Assembly (NCBI GenBank): GCA_914767885.1
Contig: CAJZBQ010000012.1
Coordinates: 62,001 to 126,000, forward strand
Source of the DNA: Blepharisma stoltei
Lineage: Eukaryota > Ciliophora > Heterotrichea > Heterotrichida > Blepharismidae
Length of the DNA: 64,000 bases
Reading direction: 5' to 3'
The stretch's first letter is position 1. Every line of letters begins with the position of its first letter. The notes under the pieces were generated by a model. It made no database searches, had not been told where the DNA came from, and saw nothing but the letters and a program-made list of their open reading frames with translations. Shown in pieces: positions 1 through 11,231 of the stretch. The translations under genes were made by a program, and so were the position numbers.

Positions 1-1519
1 TGATCTCTGGATTTTTTTTCGGATCAGCAGAATCCTCATGCTTATTTGGCTGAGGAACTACATATTCCCTCTCTATCACCTTAAATTTTGGAGTCCTATC
101 ATTTTCCTCTGGATTCACAAACTTAAGCTTCATTTGGCCTTGGGTTTGTCTGCTGAATCTCGGTTCTTTATACATTCCTCCAGGCAAGTTAATTTTAAGG
201 TCTTCATAAAAAGAATTAATCTTTTTAGGGTAATTTTGTTTATAAAAATACGTGACTTCTCTCACCAGCATGTCAGTTGACCTCTCAATTACAGTAAAAA
301 ATTTTTTGAAAATTGAAAAAAGGGAAAAAGCTTGTTTTTTGAAAATATCGTGCATTTCTTCAAGCAAGATAAAGATGTCTTTTTCAGGGTCTTCATTACC
401 TCTTTCATACTTTAATTTTTGTAAATAATTTACTAGGCTTTCTTCACTTAATACATGCCTTATAATTGGGATGGAATTTACAAATGCAATGAATTTTTTG
501 CAGTTTTCTTTTTGGGATGGGAAAAATTTAAAGTAAACTTCTTCAATTTCGAAGTTAGTAAGAGGCAAATAAGCGGCGAATTGGTCAAAGTTTTCAATTT
601 TTTCTTCTTCTTTTGGGAGTGCTGTATTTGATTTCGTGGCTCGGCGAGAATTTGAAGTTTTTAGACTATTGCGGCTGTGAGAACTTGTGCTTGATTTTTG
701 GCTTCTACGAGAGTTTGGGGTCGATACTAAACTTCTATGAGACTGGCGAGAGCTTACCCTTGAAGAAGGCTTATTACTAGGACTTTGGGTTTTCTGATGC
801 TGAATTACAGCTCGCTTTACAGGGCCTTTTTTTAGACTTGGCAGCTCTATTGAAATATGCTCATAAATTTCTTTAACATTTATACTGATATCTGGCCCAT
901 ATTTGGTGATCAATCCCATGACTTTTAAGACTTTGCTTAAATCTTCGATAACGTGATGATAAATTTTCATTATCATATTGTCTGCGTTGGATGCATCTTT
1001 ACATCCAGCATCTACTGAGGGACAATTTAAAGACTCTCTCATTTCTTCATAGCTTAACGGGTTATTAAGGAGCTCTTTTTTTGCAACTTCTTGCTTCAAT
1101 AAGTATAGCTCGCTTTTCAATTCTTGGCGTAAAGTTTCATTAATTATGTGCTGGCTCGCCATTTCTGTAAACATAGTTGATAATGAGAGCTCACGAGATT
1201 TTAAATCTGCAAACCCTTCAATGATTTTCAGTGCATCATCTTCACTAATTTCATTTATAGATTCAAATTGAAAACCTTCTTTAGATAAAATTTCTTTTAT
1301 GGCTCGGAATTTCTCACCATATGTCTTCAAATTTTTTTGATTTATTTTTGTTACTTTTTTCAAGTCTTTTCTTTCTTTTTCTCCATTTTCTAGCTTTTGC
1401 AGTAAATTTGCTTTTTCTTCATATTTAACTCTATTTTTCATTCTGTTAAATGAGATTTGTTCAATTAAATTTTGGTAATTCTGCTCGATTTTTTCTTTTT
1501 TTCTTACTCACTCACTCAT
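1..1519 (-). CDS. Long coiled-coil protein, possibly axonemal docking-complex type; C-terminus off the window
   Basis: One uninterrupted frame of about 506 codons runs from the ATG at 1519 to the window edge, so the C-terminus is missing. The fourth codon is TGA, read as Trp. Residues about 10-230 are charged, heptad-like coiled coil; about 275-350 are Ser/Arg/Lys-rich and look disordered; the rest is a mixed helical region. The stretch around residues 65-140 (Tyr-Gly-Glu-Lys-Phe, a helix break, then Asp-Leu-Lys-x-Arg-Glu-Leu) resembles outer-dynein-arm docking proteins of the CCDC63/CCDC114/CCDC151 group, but this is a by-eye impression and the protein may simply be an unassigned coiled coil. 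An in-frame TAA lies just upstream of the chosen ATG. No interruption is seen in this gene. Confidence 0.7.
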
Positions 1520-1600
1520 GGAAGAAGTTAATTTATTTTTTTAAAATATTCCAATTCCAATAATTGATAATTTTAAAATTTATAATTAAAATTCAAGCTG

Positions 1601-2459
1601 TTAAAAATCAATAGGATTTTTATTATAATAGTTACCACTATAAGCACAGAGACTGAGTTTTTTTTTACAAAAAATAGGGATTTTTTTAATGATTTTACTT
1701 GGGTAAGTAGGCGTTAGCATCAAGTCATAGGCCCTTTGATATGAAACCTTCATATTTTCACCATCTTTTTTGCATTGAAGTACTTCACCTTTAGCACTTG
1801 CGAAATCGAGTTGAGCTACAAATCGTGTATTTTTTATATCGTCGAATTTAACGATAAGTCTCTTTAAAGCTTCTGCAGCTTCAAGTGACAATTTTTTGTT
1901 ATCAGTCATTTCTTTTGTTTTTATCACCAGTTTCGCTTTTAACCTTTCAGTCTCAAATTCTTCTTCCTCACATTCCTCATCTGTTCTTATTATAGGGTTT
2001 TGCCTGAAATAGACTAAAATGCAGAATTTCATTATATTTATAGTTTAAAAAAACTATAAAAGGACTATTTAAGGCAAATATTTATATATTAGTTTTAATT
2101 TTTTCAATTTTTTCTAAATAGTAATCCGCGCTTAGCTCTTCTTCTTTCTTTTTACTTAATTCTGAGACTAAACCTGATAGGTTTCGTAATTGAACCTCTT
2201 TTTTGCTATTTTCTTCTGTGATTTTATTGAGTATTTTGATAAGGTTTTTTGTCTCTGAATTTTGAGTGCTCTTTTGCTGCTGAGAAACCAAGTGGCTTAT
2301 ATAGTCTCTGCTAACTAGAGATTCTGTTATATTGTATTCATTTCTTAGCATTTCGCTTAGGTCTTCCTTTTCTTCTTTGCTTTTATCTACCTCTGGGACG
2401 ATAAATGATGACTCATCATATAATTTTATTTCTCCATCGAGCACTGGAGGTTTAAGCAT
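1601..2459 (-). CDS. Hypothetical coiled-coil protein, probably one gene split by a 70-bp IES
   Basis: Two open segments (2082-2459 and about 1601-2014) lie in different frames and are both Glu/Lys-rich and helical. The first starts with a good ATG and ends at a TAA inside a TA-bounded segment. Removing 2015-2084, from one TA to the other, joins them in frame to give about 262 residues. The length of the removed piece (70 bp) matches other short IESs in this window. No family is recognised. If the segment is not an IES, these are two small genes, the second starting at the ATG at 2032. Confidence 0.55.
2015..2084. other. Candidate short IES, 70 bp
   Basis: The segment lies between TA at 2015-2016 and TA at 2085-2086 in the coiled-coil gene 1601-2459. 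Removing it deletes the TAA stop of the upstream segment and restores one frame. The ends show no strong inverted repeat. The support is length, TA bounds and frame only, so it is weaker than the IESs supported by protein homology. Confidence 0.45.
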
Positions 2460-3162
2460 TTTATCTGTTTAAGAAATGCCATTGATTCGAAAATGGTAAA
2501 AATAATTCCATCAATTGTTATAAGAAATTAAGAAATTTATTAGATTTCATGACAAAACTCGATTTTCGGAAAATTTTAAAAACCCGTAATAATCTTTTTA
2601 TTTTAGCTAACCCAAATAATATATTCTTAGTTTTATAAATAAAAGCCTATTTTATGAATATTATTGTCTATTCATTTCAATCCCTATAGTTCAGGTTTAT
2701 ATAAAACTGCCATTTCTCATGACTCTCCATTGATTTCGGCATGATTCTAGGCATCTTTAAGCAATATATAAATAATTTTGGCAGTGATTATATTCCTAAT
2801 CAGAACAAATTAAATATAATGGCTGGATACATGAAAAAGAAAAAACAGATAAAAGTCTTAAAAACTGGAATCTAAGACAGAAGACTGAAAATTATAGTTT
2901 CTATATTGTGCATCTTTATGTGAATAATTAAGAAATCCTTTACTTTTCTTAAAACTTATTTTGTATATTTATTTTAAGGAAGATAGGTTTTCTTTAATTC
3001 ATTAAAGATTTTAGACTCCAATAATTTAATTAGTTTACAATTACTTAGCTGATAGATATAAAATAGCTTTGGTAAATATATTAAGGGATTCCAAGCCTAT
3101 TCTTGGCAAAAAAGATGACTAAGAGAGCTTAAAAAAACACTTTTTAAACATAATTTAATTTA
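2460..3162. other. AT-rich intergenic stretch
   Basis: No open frame longer than about 20 codons and no RNA gene could be recognised. It separates the divergent gene at 1601-2459 from a decayed coding-like stretch that begins near 3163. Confidence 0.5.
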
Positions 3163-3777
3163 GGGTATAGAAGAAAGCCATAAAATTTATCATCATTCTG
3201 ACATTAAACGACATCATCACCATGCGATGACTATAGATTTTCTTAAAGATTCAATTTGATTATGAAAAGCCTACATTAGTTATTACTTTGAAAAAAATTT
3301 AAAGAAAAGGGTTATATTCAGTTTTCTAACTGCTACCATCATGAAATGAACAAAAATATTCCAGATCTTTGAAAAAGCGTTTAAAAATAAATCTATAGAG
3401 TCAATAGCCATAGATACCCACTATTGTTCTCTCAGGTAAGCAAAGGAATCTATCTATCTTAATTCAAATAAAGGACAGCCGGCCAGTCTTGAAGGGAAAT
3501 TTTACCAAGAAATGTTCTGGAATTTCATTGTTGTGCTTTGCATAGTGCTCATAGAGACATTATAAGTTATAAGGATTTATAAGAAAAGAAAAAGCACTAC
3601 TTTATCAAGGATTGTATAGAAAACTCATATTGAAGGATTAGAAAATATTTTTATAAGGATAGCCATATATATTATAGCTCTTCCATTCTTTATAGATTTA
3701 AAGGCGATGAAGTTATAATAAAGGTCTTATATTATTTATTCAATTTTAAGGAAATGCACTTCATAACAAAATTTTAA
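3163..3777 (+). pseudogene. Decayed coding-like stretch, unidentified
   Basis: With TGA as Trp, a frame after the TAG at 3160 is open for about 91 codons to a TAA near 3436 and contains three TGA codons. A second frame is open from about 3475 to the TAA at 3775 with one in-frame TAA near 3570. Composition (aromatic, Lys, His and Cys residues) is protein-like rather than random AT-rich DNA. A run of His residues lies near the start. There is no obvious start codon. It could be an eroded transposase or other germline gene, but no catalytic motif could be confirmed. If TA-bounded IESs are present the gene might be less broken than it looks. Confidence 0.35.
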
Positions 3778-3821
3778 CTTGCTGCCATTTTAACTCTTTA
3801 AATCAAAACCTCTATATTTTA

Positions 3822-4061
3822 TTACAAATTAAGCGGATAATTTAAAACATCACGTGAAAGAGTATTCAAATATTTAAGCTCATCATTTGAATACTCTCTG
3901 TCTCCTAATGGGCAAGATCCATTCCCTTCTCGTAGACTTTTTACTCTGCAAGCAAGGCAGATTTTATGTGAAAAACATGAAACTTTTTTAAACAGCTTTT
4001 TTGGTTTCATTGTTTTGCAAAACCCGCAAGCATAATCATAAAAATAGCAAAAACTATGCAT
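3822..4061 (-). CDS. Small RING-like zinc-finger protein
   Basis: This 79-residue frame starts with ATG, preceded in frame by TAA. It contains a CxxC pair at residues 12-15, then a Cys-Phe-Ser-His plus CxxC group, then a final Cys before a Pro-Leu, which is a C3HC4-like spacing for a compact RING or RING-like finger. RING proteins are usually ubiquitin ligases or scaffolds. The gene lies just downstream, on the same strand, of another zinc-binding gene (4367-5860), with a GC-richer insertion-like segment between them. It could be a tail exon of that gene, but no frame-preserving join was found. Confidence 0.5.
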   Translation of the reverse strand: MHSFCYFYDYACGFCKTMKPKKLFKKVSCFSHKICLACRVKSLREGNGSCPLGDREYSNDELKYLNTLSRDVLNYPLNL

Positions 4062-4366
4062 TTATGATTATGAGGCTTGGCTTTAAATGGGAATTCTATC
4101 CCAGCAAAGACTGAAGCAAATTGGAGGGGCTAGCTTCTCTCTGGAAAAATCCAAGGGATTCTGAAAGACTGTGGGTTACTCACTTCCATCCTGCTATAGC
4201 AAAGTAGACTTTAGTCATCAAATGGCGTTAATCAGTAATGGGAAAGCGGATCATTCATGAGCCTTCGAAGTCAGCAATGTCGAGAAGACCAACCCAGAGG
4301 TCTATGGACTTAAAACCTATAAAATTTCAGAACCAGCTCCATCGAGGACGTTAAACGTTATAACTT
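4062..4366. repeat. GC-richer insertion-like segment, possible SINE-like retroposon
   Basis: The base composition changes sharply from the AT-rich flanks, and no long frame is present. It resembles the GC-rich retroposons elsewhere in the window: a short motif near 4106 (AAGACTGAAGC) recurs in the inserted DNA at 16346. No convincing target-site duplication could be found, so both boundaries are approximate. Confidence 0.35.
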
Positions 4367-5860
4367 TTAATTAAGCAATCAAACCCCACAAACTTTTCCT
4401 TGGTGCTTTATAACTTCATTAAATGGCAGAGCAATCCCGCATAAGCATTTTTCTAAAGGCAATCTAAGATAATTTTGCAATAAAACATAGCTTTTCAAAC
4501 AGACCGAACAATGCTGCTTTCCACAACTGTATTTTTTTTTACTCTCACTCCCATGGCTGCATTTAATATGAATAAATTCATTATTCTTTTGTTCATCTAG
4601 AACTCTTTCGAAATTTTTAAGCTCATATGGATCAATTTCATTAGAAATATTTTTGAGCCAATATTTTACTTTTGCAGAGGTTGTTTTTGGAATTAATACT
4701 TGTGAGTAGATTTCTGATAACAAAGAAATAGCTTCATTTAAGGATTGAGTTTTGGCGTCACTTTCGCTTGAGTCTTCATCAGTTATATCATCAGGAGCAA
4801 GGGATTGCGGAATTGCACAGGGAGCTTCTTTGATATACAGAAAAGGGAGCCGGTTTATATTATTTGTGTCGATTTCTGATATAAAATCCTTGTGATAAAG
4901 GATTCCTCACTCCCCCCCTCCGTGAGTGAACATAAAAATTTTGTTCACTCACGGAGGGGGGTTAATTTTTTGTTTTAAAAAAAAATTTATATATATAAAT
5001 TTTATAAAAAATATTTTTTTTTCAAAATTTAAAAAAATCCTAATTCGCAAAAATTGGAAAGCAAATATTAATTTAAATTTATAAAATTTATGTATTAAAA
5101 AGCAATTCGTACAAAATTAAACAGAAACAGCTCTAGATTTTATTATACCAATAATCATTTATATATCAAATTTTTTTCCATAACAAATTTTTCTATTAGA
5201 AAAATCTTTGTTCACTTACGGAGGGTGGGTTTTTGGGCAAAAAAATAGCGATTTTTCTAATGGTTTTGTTCACTCACAGAGGGGGGTGAGTCAGCACAAA
5301 TTATCACAGAAAAGATTAATGACAGGAGCTGCTTCAAATTCATCACTATAAAATACCTCTTTTTTCCAATTGTTAACTACAATTATATATAAGCCAACAT
5401 CTTCAGCAAATTTTTGCAGTAAAATTCTTGCGTCATGTATTATGACGTTTTGAGAATTATCCACACTTAAAGAATACTGCCTCCTATAGCAATCAATAAT
5501 TTCTTTAATAGAAAATGCAAGCCCTTCAGCAGCATTATTTTGATTATTTTGCATATATTCATTAAGCCAGCAAAGCTTAGTATTAGCATCTTCCTGAGAT
5601 GAGGACATTAGCTCAATTAGTTGTTGGTAAATTAAAAAATTATCTTCATCATTAAGTATGCTGTTAAGGGTTTTCAGACGATCTCAGCAATTCTGTGCGG
5701 TAGAACTTGAGCCTTGTATTATTAAGGATTCTAAGGTTGATATTCCAAGAGTTAGGTAAAAGGAAAGATATTTTGGAGAAACATAAGCGAGACGAGTAAA
5801 GGGCTCTAATTCTTCATTTCATGAAATGGGAATTTCTTCTTCTTTTTGAAAAGTTTCCAT
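4367..5860 (-). CDS. Zinc-binding (RING/IBR-like) protein interrupted by a MITE-like IES
   Basis: The ATG at 5860 opens a frame with two TGA-Trp codons that runs to 5291, enters the inserted element at 4907-5290, and continues in frame to the TAA at 4367 once the element is removed (384 bp, 128 codons). The product is about 369 residues. The N-terminal two thirds is helical with no recognised domain. The C-terminal 80 residues hold a Cys-Ser-His, Cys-Gly-Lys-x-x-Cys-x-x-Cys and Cys-Leu-Cys-Gly series, consistent with a RING- or IBR-type finger. The role is unknown; a ubiquitin-ligase function would be an inference. The neighbouring small gene at 3822-4061 carries a similar finger. Confidence 0.65.
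4907..5290. mobile_element. MITE-like terminal-inverted-repeat element acting as an IES (copy M1)
   Basis: 384 bp. Both ends read inward as CTCAC plus C-rich sequence, then CTCCGTGAGTGAAC or a near variant. At each end this unit is followed closely by its own reverse complement, so each terminus can fold into a hairpin. The interior is AT-rich and non-coding. The element is flanked by a TCA repeat (4907-4909 and 5291-5293) instead of the usual TA. Keeping one TCA makes a TGA-Trp codon and rejoins the zinc-binding gene in frame. It is nearly the same as the copy at 19849-20226. Confidence 0.85.
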
Positions 5861-6504
5861 TTATGAATTCTACAATAATTGTTGCAAGAATAGGATTTTC
5901 TTAGGATTTTTGTGCCCAATTTACTTACTCTTCCCCAATATTTGATTGAGCAAACTGCTGCCATTTAATTAAAGGTGGGTTGAAAAAATATAAACATAAT
6001 AAGATGTATGGCTTTTGCTGTTTTGTGTTAAATAATAGGTTAAAAGGAAAAAAGATCGAAGATTGAGTTGACTTAATTGATCTCTAATCATCAATATAAT
6101 GAAACTATACTTGCTCCATAAATTATAATGAATGCTAAAAATTGACTAATTTACTATAAAATTTAGTATATGCAATCAATCAACCAAAGATAAAAGTAGA
6201 TTTTCAAAATTTTGGAAAGTTTTATATAGAATCATTTGATCAAGGATTGGAGAGAGTCAGTTCTATAATTTTATTAAGTCTTGTATTGCTTCTTGTATGC
6301 AAAATAAATATTGCTGCAATACTCGAAAAAACTCATAAAATTCATTAACTTTTATTAATAATTTATGACTGTTTAAAAAATATAAACAATTTTCCTTTCC
6401 TTATAAAATAATCAATCATTAAAAAAATAGACGTTTTCCCATAAAACTTTAATCTTATATAGGTGTTTTAACATTAATGTCATAATAAAATTTCAAGTAT
6501 TTCA
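5861..6504. other. AT-rich intergenic region between divergent genes
   Basis: It lies between the divergent zinc-binding gene and the bZIP gene, so it presumably holds both promoters. No coding frame, RNA gene or clear repeat is visible. Confidence 0.5.
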
Positions 6505-7559
6505 ATGGAACCAGAAATTCAAAACACTGTAGAAAAACGTCAAAGACGCCTTGCCAAAAACAAAGAATCAGCCCGCAAAAGCAGAAAACGCAAAAAGCAC
6601 TACATAGACTTTTTAGAAAAAAAAGTAAATGCTTTATCACAAGAAGCAGACCGTCTACGTCAGCAATTGTACAAAAAGCCAAATATTCATGGAAATAACC
6701 ATGAGCTCCGGAATGCTTTGATTCATGGGGAAAATATAAAAGATACAATTGAATCAATACAAGAAAAGCTTTCTCAGTCTTGCAGTCAACGAAAAGAGCA
6801 TATAAAATTTTCCCTTGAATTACCCAATATAAATACAAGTAATTTTTATATAGAAAAAATAAGGGAAATCGTTATATCCAATTTCTCGTTGATGAGGTCT
6901 TGGATGTCATGATCCCAAACCATGCAAAATTGTTATTGGTCATGTGCCAAAATCCTGATATAGAAGTACCTGAGCTTACTCCGGAACAAATTTCGTCTAT
7001 TAAACAACTGCAGCCTGACTTAGCACAAGAGCAGGCAAAGCTGAAAGAAGTTGTGGGGGAACTTAAGCAGGTTAAAGAAGAAATGAGTGAACTGCTGGAT
7101 TGAGGAGGGAAAATTCCACAAGAAATGTGTGAATATTTAACTAGATAATCAATTAATTAAAGATTTTTATATCTTTTAACGCCTTATGCCACATCATGTA
7201 GACGGCTTTGGTCCTGCTTAGGAATCCCCAGCACGAATTGTGCATCACTCGGTATTGGTCTGAATGGTCTCTCGTGTTAGGATTTTGACGGGTGTTCTTC
7301 CAGATCTTGAGCCTTGCATGCGCAAAAGCCAAAAAAGGAAATTTGAAGCCTGGTTTAGAGAGTTGCCTGAGTGGCCTTGTGATAATGATAGGAATATTGG
7401 GCTTCCCCTTTACCAGTTCCAACCCTCACCTTTTCCAAGAGGTAAAATCTAATCCTGAAATTGACTAGGACTGGCTCCACACTGCCATACGAATATTTAA
7501 CAAATGAACAAGTTGCTGAAATTTTATTAAGTCTTGAGAGCGAAAATGTAGGGATTTAA
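6505..7559 (+). CDS. bZIP transcription factor, interrupted by a retroposon and an apparent frameshift
   Basis: Residues about 9-45 form a clear bZIP basic region and leucine zipper: Asn-Lys-Glu-Ser-Ala-Arg-Lys-Ser-Arg, then heptad Leu residues. Such proteins bind DNA as dimers in the nucleus. The frame changes between about 6840 and 6880. A 15-nt intron-like segment (6839-6853, GTAATTTTTATATAG) lies there but does not change frame by itself, so a one-base error in an A-run or an unseen intron is likely. The second frame continues with coiled coil through TGA-Trp at 7101 to 7141. Removing the retroposon plus one target-site copy (360 bp) continues the frame to the TAA at 7557. The expected length is about 226-231 residues. 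Confidence 0.75.
7142..7490 (-). mobile_element. SINE-like retroposon H in a bZIP exon
   Basis: The insert is flanked by an 11-bp direct repeat GAATATTTAAC (7131-7141 and 7491-7501). Its right-hand half (about 7320-7480) is similar in sequence and order to 24830-24965 of retroposon B: both have a block reading GAGTTGCC, then GGGCTTCCCCTTT, then GACTAGG. H lacks the roughly 110 bp at the 5' end of B, so it may be 5'-truncated. The orientation is inferred from B. The duplication contains TA, so a TA-directed precise excision would restore the gene. Confidence 0.75.
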
Positions 7560-7722
7560 GTAGGGTTATTAACGATATACATTATGAAATAATATGCATG
7601 CTTAGTTCAAGATTAGGTAATTAAGAAATTCAATATTATGATAAGGTATTCGATAATTTGTATGACCCTAAATCGAATGGAACTTAAAGATAATTTGATT
7701 GCAAACTATAAATTAATTTTTG
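7560..7722. other. Short intergenic stretch before retroposon D
   Basis: This stretch is AT-rich with no coding frame. With 7736-8395 it makes up the spacer between the bZIP and MORN genes. Confidence 0.4.
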
Positions 7723-7735
7723 AAAGAATTATTTA

Positions 7736-8267
7736 GATCAGACTAGAGGCAGTGAATTTTATGTCCCCACTTCCGGAGATTCATGAGTTTAAGAGTGACT
7801 GCTGTGGGTGGATTTTCTATGCCCAGACTGAAACCCCAGGCTTCTCTGAAGTAGGCACACTTTTGATCCGGGTCATACGGATTTTGCCAGGCGACACCAT
7901 TTACTACTCCGAAGCCACGATTAACCAACCCTGCTTAGCTCTGGCCAGATCGTCCCTTCCAGGCCTTTGTCTATCCTATCTTCCCCTTTTTCCCCGGATC
8001 AGCCTCGAAGAAAAAAATAAACAAGCTTGCGCTGATTAGGGAGAGAGGCCACTACACCTGTTCCGGGCCTGATCGCTGCTAGCAAAAAAATGCAAAAAAC
8101 TGCCACTTAGGCCAAGCATTAATCAGGCATAATAGTGCTGGGCCTCTTGCTCCAAGGTTAACCCAACCCTTAGGCTGCTCCTTGCACCAAAAACACATCC
8201 GATATACATAAGGACACCCGCCGCTTTAAGGACGGGTCTCTTATCACCAGCCATTTTATGGATATTA
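7736..8267 (-). mobile_element. SINE-like retroposon D, intergenic
   Basis: The insert is GC-richer than its surroundings and is bounded by a 13-bp direct repeat AAAGAATTATTTA (7723-7735 and 8268-8280). Read on the minus strand it begins AATATCCATAAAATGGCTGG, like the starts of the other retroposons here (ATAAAATGG-type). Short frames inside it on either strand are not conserved and are not called genes. It sits between the bZIP and MORN genes and disrupts neither. Confidence 0.7.
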
Positions 8268-8395
8268 AAAGAATTATTTATATTACATTATTTATGCTTC
8301 AAAGCATAATTTTTTCTCAATTTATGCTAGAAGAATCTCAAAATGAACATAAAAAAATATGAAATCCAGAAAATTAAACAGTTTTTAATATCTAA

Positions 8396-9451
8396 ATGGG
8401 TAATTGTCGAACTTTACTCTGCAATTGTGACTCAAACGTCGATATGGATCTTCAAAATACTAAAAGAAAACAATCAGAAGAAGAGGAAGCTCCACCTGAA
8501 GTGCTGATGATAGACCAAATTGCAGAAAAACCTCAAGTCTCTCCATCTTCAACTGATGAAGAAAAGTATTCTAAAAGAAGTTTGCCTCCAAAGCCTAATA
8601 CAAATCTGCAAATAAAAGCTGCTGCCCGAGGCTATTTATCACGAAAGGCTCTCAGAAGTATACCAAAACCTGCTCCTGAGCCTGCGAAAAAGCCAATTAT
8701 GACTATTAGAAGCATCCCTTTATTTTTAATTGAAGATTCTAATCATGAATGGGTCGAAAATTTCCAGATAGACCAAAACGTCACTTATACAGGCCAAATG
8801 CTTGATGGGAAGCGAGATGGATATGGAACGCAAACATGGAAGGACAAAACTACATATGAAGGGGAATGGAAAAACGGAAAAGCGCATGGGTTTGGGAAAC
8901 TAACTCACCCAGAAGGCGATATGTACGAAGGCCAATGGGAAAATGACATGATTCATGGCAATGGCCGATACACCCATACAAATCAAGCCACATATGAAGG
9001 CGAATGGAAATTCGATAAGCAAGAAGGCAAAGGCAAAGAAATCTGGCCTACAGGTGCCACATATGAAGGATACTATGCACGCGGCAAAAAGAACGGAGAA
9101 GGAATCCTCAATTTCGCTGACGGGGCCCGATACAAAGGGAATTTCATTGAAAATGAGATTTCTGGTCTTGGAAACTATCAATGGCCAGATGGCAGAGTTT
9201 ACGACGGAGAGTGAAAAGCTAATAAAATGGAAGGAAAAGGAAAATTATCATGAAGTGACGGAAGAGTTTATGAAGGAGAGTTTGTCCAAGACAAAAAAGA
9301 AGGTCAAGGAACCTTTAAGTGGCCAAATGGCAAAATGTATAAAGGAGGATGGAAATCTGGGAAACAGCATGGAGAAGGGATTTATGTTGCTTATGGAAAA
9401 GAGCGTAAAGGAATCTGGGAAGATGGGGTCAGGAAGGAGTGGATTGACTAA
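8396..9451 (+). CDS. MORN-repeat protein with IQ motif and N-terminal acylation signal
   Basis: 351 residues with TGA-Trp codons in the later repeats. The N-terminus is Met-Gly-Asn-Cys with further Cys residues, a typical N-myristoylation plus palmitoylation signal for membrane attachment. Residues about 75-95 form an IQ-like calmodulin-binding helix (Ile-Lys-Ala-Ala-Ala-Arg-Gly-Tyr). From about residue 125 there are eight or nine MORN repeats of 23 residues (Tyr-x-Gly-x-Trp...Gly-x-Gly-x-x). MORN proteins are commonly membrane or cytoskeletal scaffolds. The gene is complete, without introns or insertions. The frame ends at TAA 9449. Confidence 0.9.
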
Positions 9452-9581
9452 TTCACTTTGTAAATTCATAACTAATTATATATTGCAAGCATCCTGACCA
9501 GGGAATTTTATTTTCAAAATTTTTGATTTTATCAATTAGTATCGAATAATCCTTTTTTCCGTATTTTTCCATATCTATTAT

Positions 9582-10958
9582 ATGAATTTAATTTTTTTAT
9601 CATTGCCGATAGCATTTGCATCAATATCTATTGAGCTTCATTCACAATTCACAACTAATGAAGAATTAATAGAGAATCTCATAAAAAATAGACGAAAATC
9701 AAGGCTATTGGCAGCTGCGTCTACGAAAATCACAAACTATCAAAATGTAATGTTTAAGTAGCTGCAATATTATGGAGCAATTACGATCGGTACCCCTCCT
9801 CAAAATTTTAAATGTCTATTTGATACCGGCAGTACATGGATTTGGGTCCTTAATAAAGACTGCCAAAATTGCTATATCCCGACTAGTTCATTTGACCCCA
9901 ATTCTTCTTCCACTTATAAAAATACTCAGGAGATTAAAACTTTGACTTATTTAATAGGGACCACTACAGGATATATAAGCTCTGATAATATTGCCATAGG
10001 TGACAATGCAGCTATTACAGCTAATAACCAGCCTTTTATTTTGGTATATTCTGAGTCCAATAACCAAGGATTTATCCCAGACGGAATCGTTGGGTTTGGA
10101 TTCGACCAGCTTAGTGATGATAAGCCATCTTTAATGACAACTTTAAAAAAACAAGGCAAAATTTCTAGCAAACAGTTCTCTGTATATCTAAATAACAACA
10201 ATTGAGGAAGCTCATCCCCTGGATTGTCCTCAAATTTAATGATTGATGGATATGACCTAGCTACATATTCACCAGGGAATAATTTTACTTATATCCCATT
10301 AGCGAATAATAATGGATATTGAGAAGTGAAATGCAATAGTGTTAAAATTGATAACCAAAAATTCAGCTCTGATTTAACTGCTATTATTGATACAGGGACT
10401 AGCTTAATTTATGGCCCTAGTAGCGATGTATCTACCTTTGAGTATGATTTTTTGAATAACTACAATTGCTATGTTAGCACTTCAGGGATTATCTGCCCAT
10501 GCCACAGCCAATACCCGAATCTTACATTTGATCTTGATGGGAGTGAATTTACCTTGACCTCAGATGACTATTTAATGCCTTATCAAAGCAGCTGCTTTTT
10601 AGCCATCCAAGAAGAAAGTAACATAGATTTTTGGCTTTTAGGAGATATAGGTTTTTCTCTTATATTGTCCAATAATTTTAATTTTATTTAAAATTAGGAA
10701 TTTATAGGGAAAAGTCATATTTTTATTAGAAAATATTATGTGAATTTTGATATGGACGGAAAAAGGATCGGCTTTGCAGGAGCAAAATATTCAGGCGGAA
10801 GCGATAATTTTGATATAAACTGGAGGATTATCATGATTAGTGTAATAGGTATAGGCGTAGTAATTTTTGGAGGTCTTAGCATTTGAGTGTGCTGCCATTT
10901 TAAGAATCGGGCTAAGAAAAATGTAAGAGATATAGAAGTCGCACCAAACCAGGCTTAA
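9582..10958 (+). CDS. Membrane-anchored pepsin-like aspartyl protease, paralogue 1
   Basis: About 429 residues after removing a 15-nt intron (9748-9762) and a 72-bp IES (10646-10717). A signal peptide and short propeptide are followed by both catalytic motifs of family A1: DTGSTW (TGG for Trp here) and, about 170 residues later, DTGTSL. TGA-Trp codons occur at 10203 and 10321. The C-terminal part has the conserved Trp-Leu-Leu-Gly-Asp-Ile and Asp-Gly-Lys-Arg-Ile-Gly-Phe-Ala, then one transmembrane helix and a short basic tail. It is expected on the cell surface or in the endolysosomal lumen. It is a paralogue of the gene at 15270-17456, with intron and IES at the same sites. Confidence 0.9.
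9748..9762 (+). other. 15-nt spliceosomal intron
   Basis: GTAATGTTTAAGTAG. It contains an in-frame stop, and its removal aligns the protein with paralogue 2, which has a 15-nt intron at the same codon. Confidence 0.9.
10646..10717. other. TA-bounded IES, 72 bp, in aspartyl protease 1
   Basis: The segment lies between TA 10646-10647 and TA 10718-10719. It carries stop codons. Precise removal leaving one TA gives Gly-Asp-Ile-Phe-Ile-Arg-Lys, matching the paralogue. The paralogue has a 90-bp IES at exactly the same codon (16871-16960). Confidence 0.88.
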
Positions 10959-11231
10959 TTATTAATTTTCAAAGCTCGAATAATGAGTTAAATATGGTTA
11001 GCTTATAATCATGTTTTTGCATATTTAGGGAGAATTTTATTTTCTAATAGTGGAGAAAACTCATAATATGGCTTAGTATGGAACTAAAAGTGTTGCATAT
11101 CAGCGATTATTTAAATTCTAATCAATTTTAACCCTTAATTATAATTAATTATCATTTTTACTTCTCGCAGCTCACTCTATAGAGTTTCAAATAATTCTAA
11201 ATTTAATAAAAGAATTAAGCACTTAGCTGCC

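Noticed and set aside
6455-6838. 127-codon minus-strand frame over the bZIP gene
   Set aside because: It is the antisense shadow of the bZIP region, whose plus-strand protein has a clear basic-region and leucine-zipper pattern.
7752-8039. 95-codon open frame inside retroposon D
   Set aside because: It lies within a GC-rich non-coding element with target-site duplications; low stop frequency follows from base composition, and no domain is seen.
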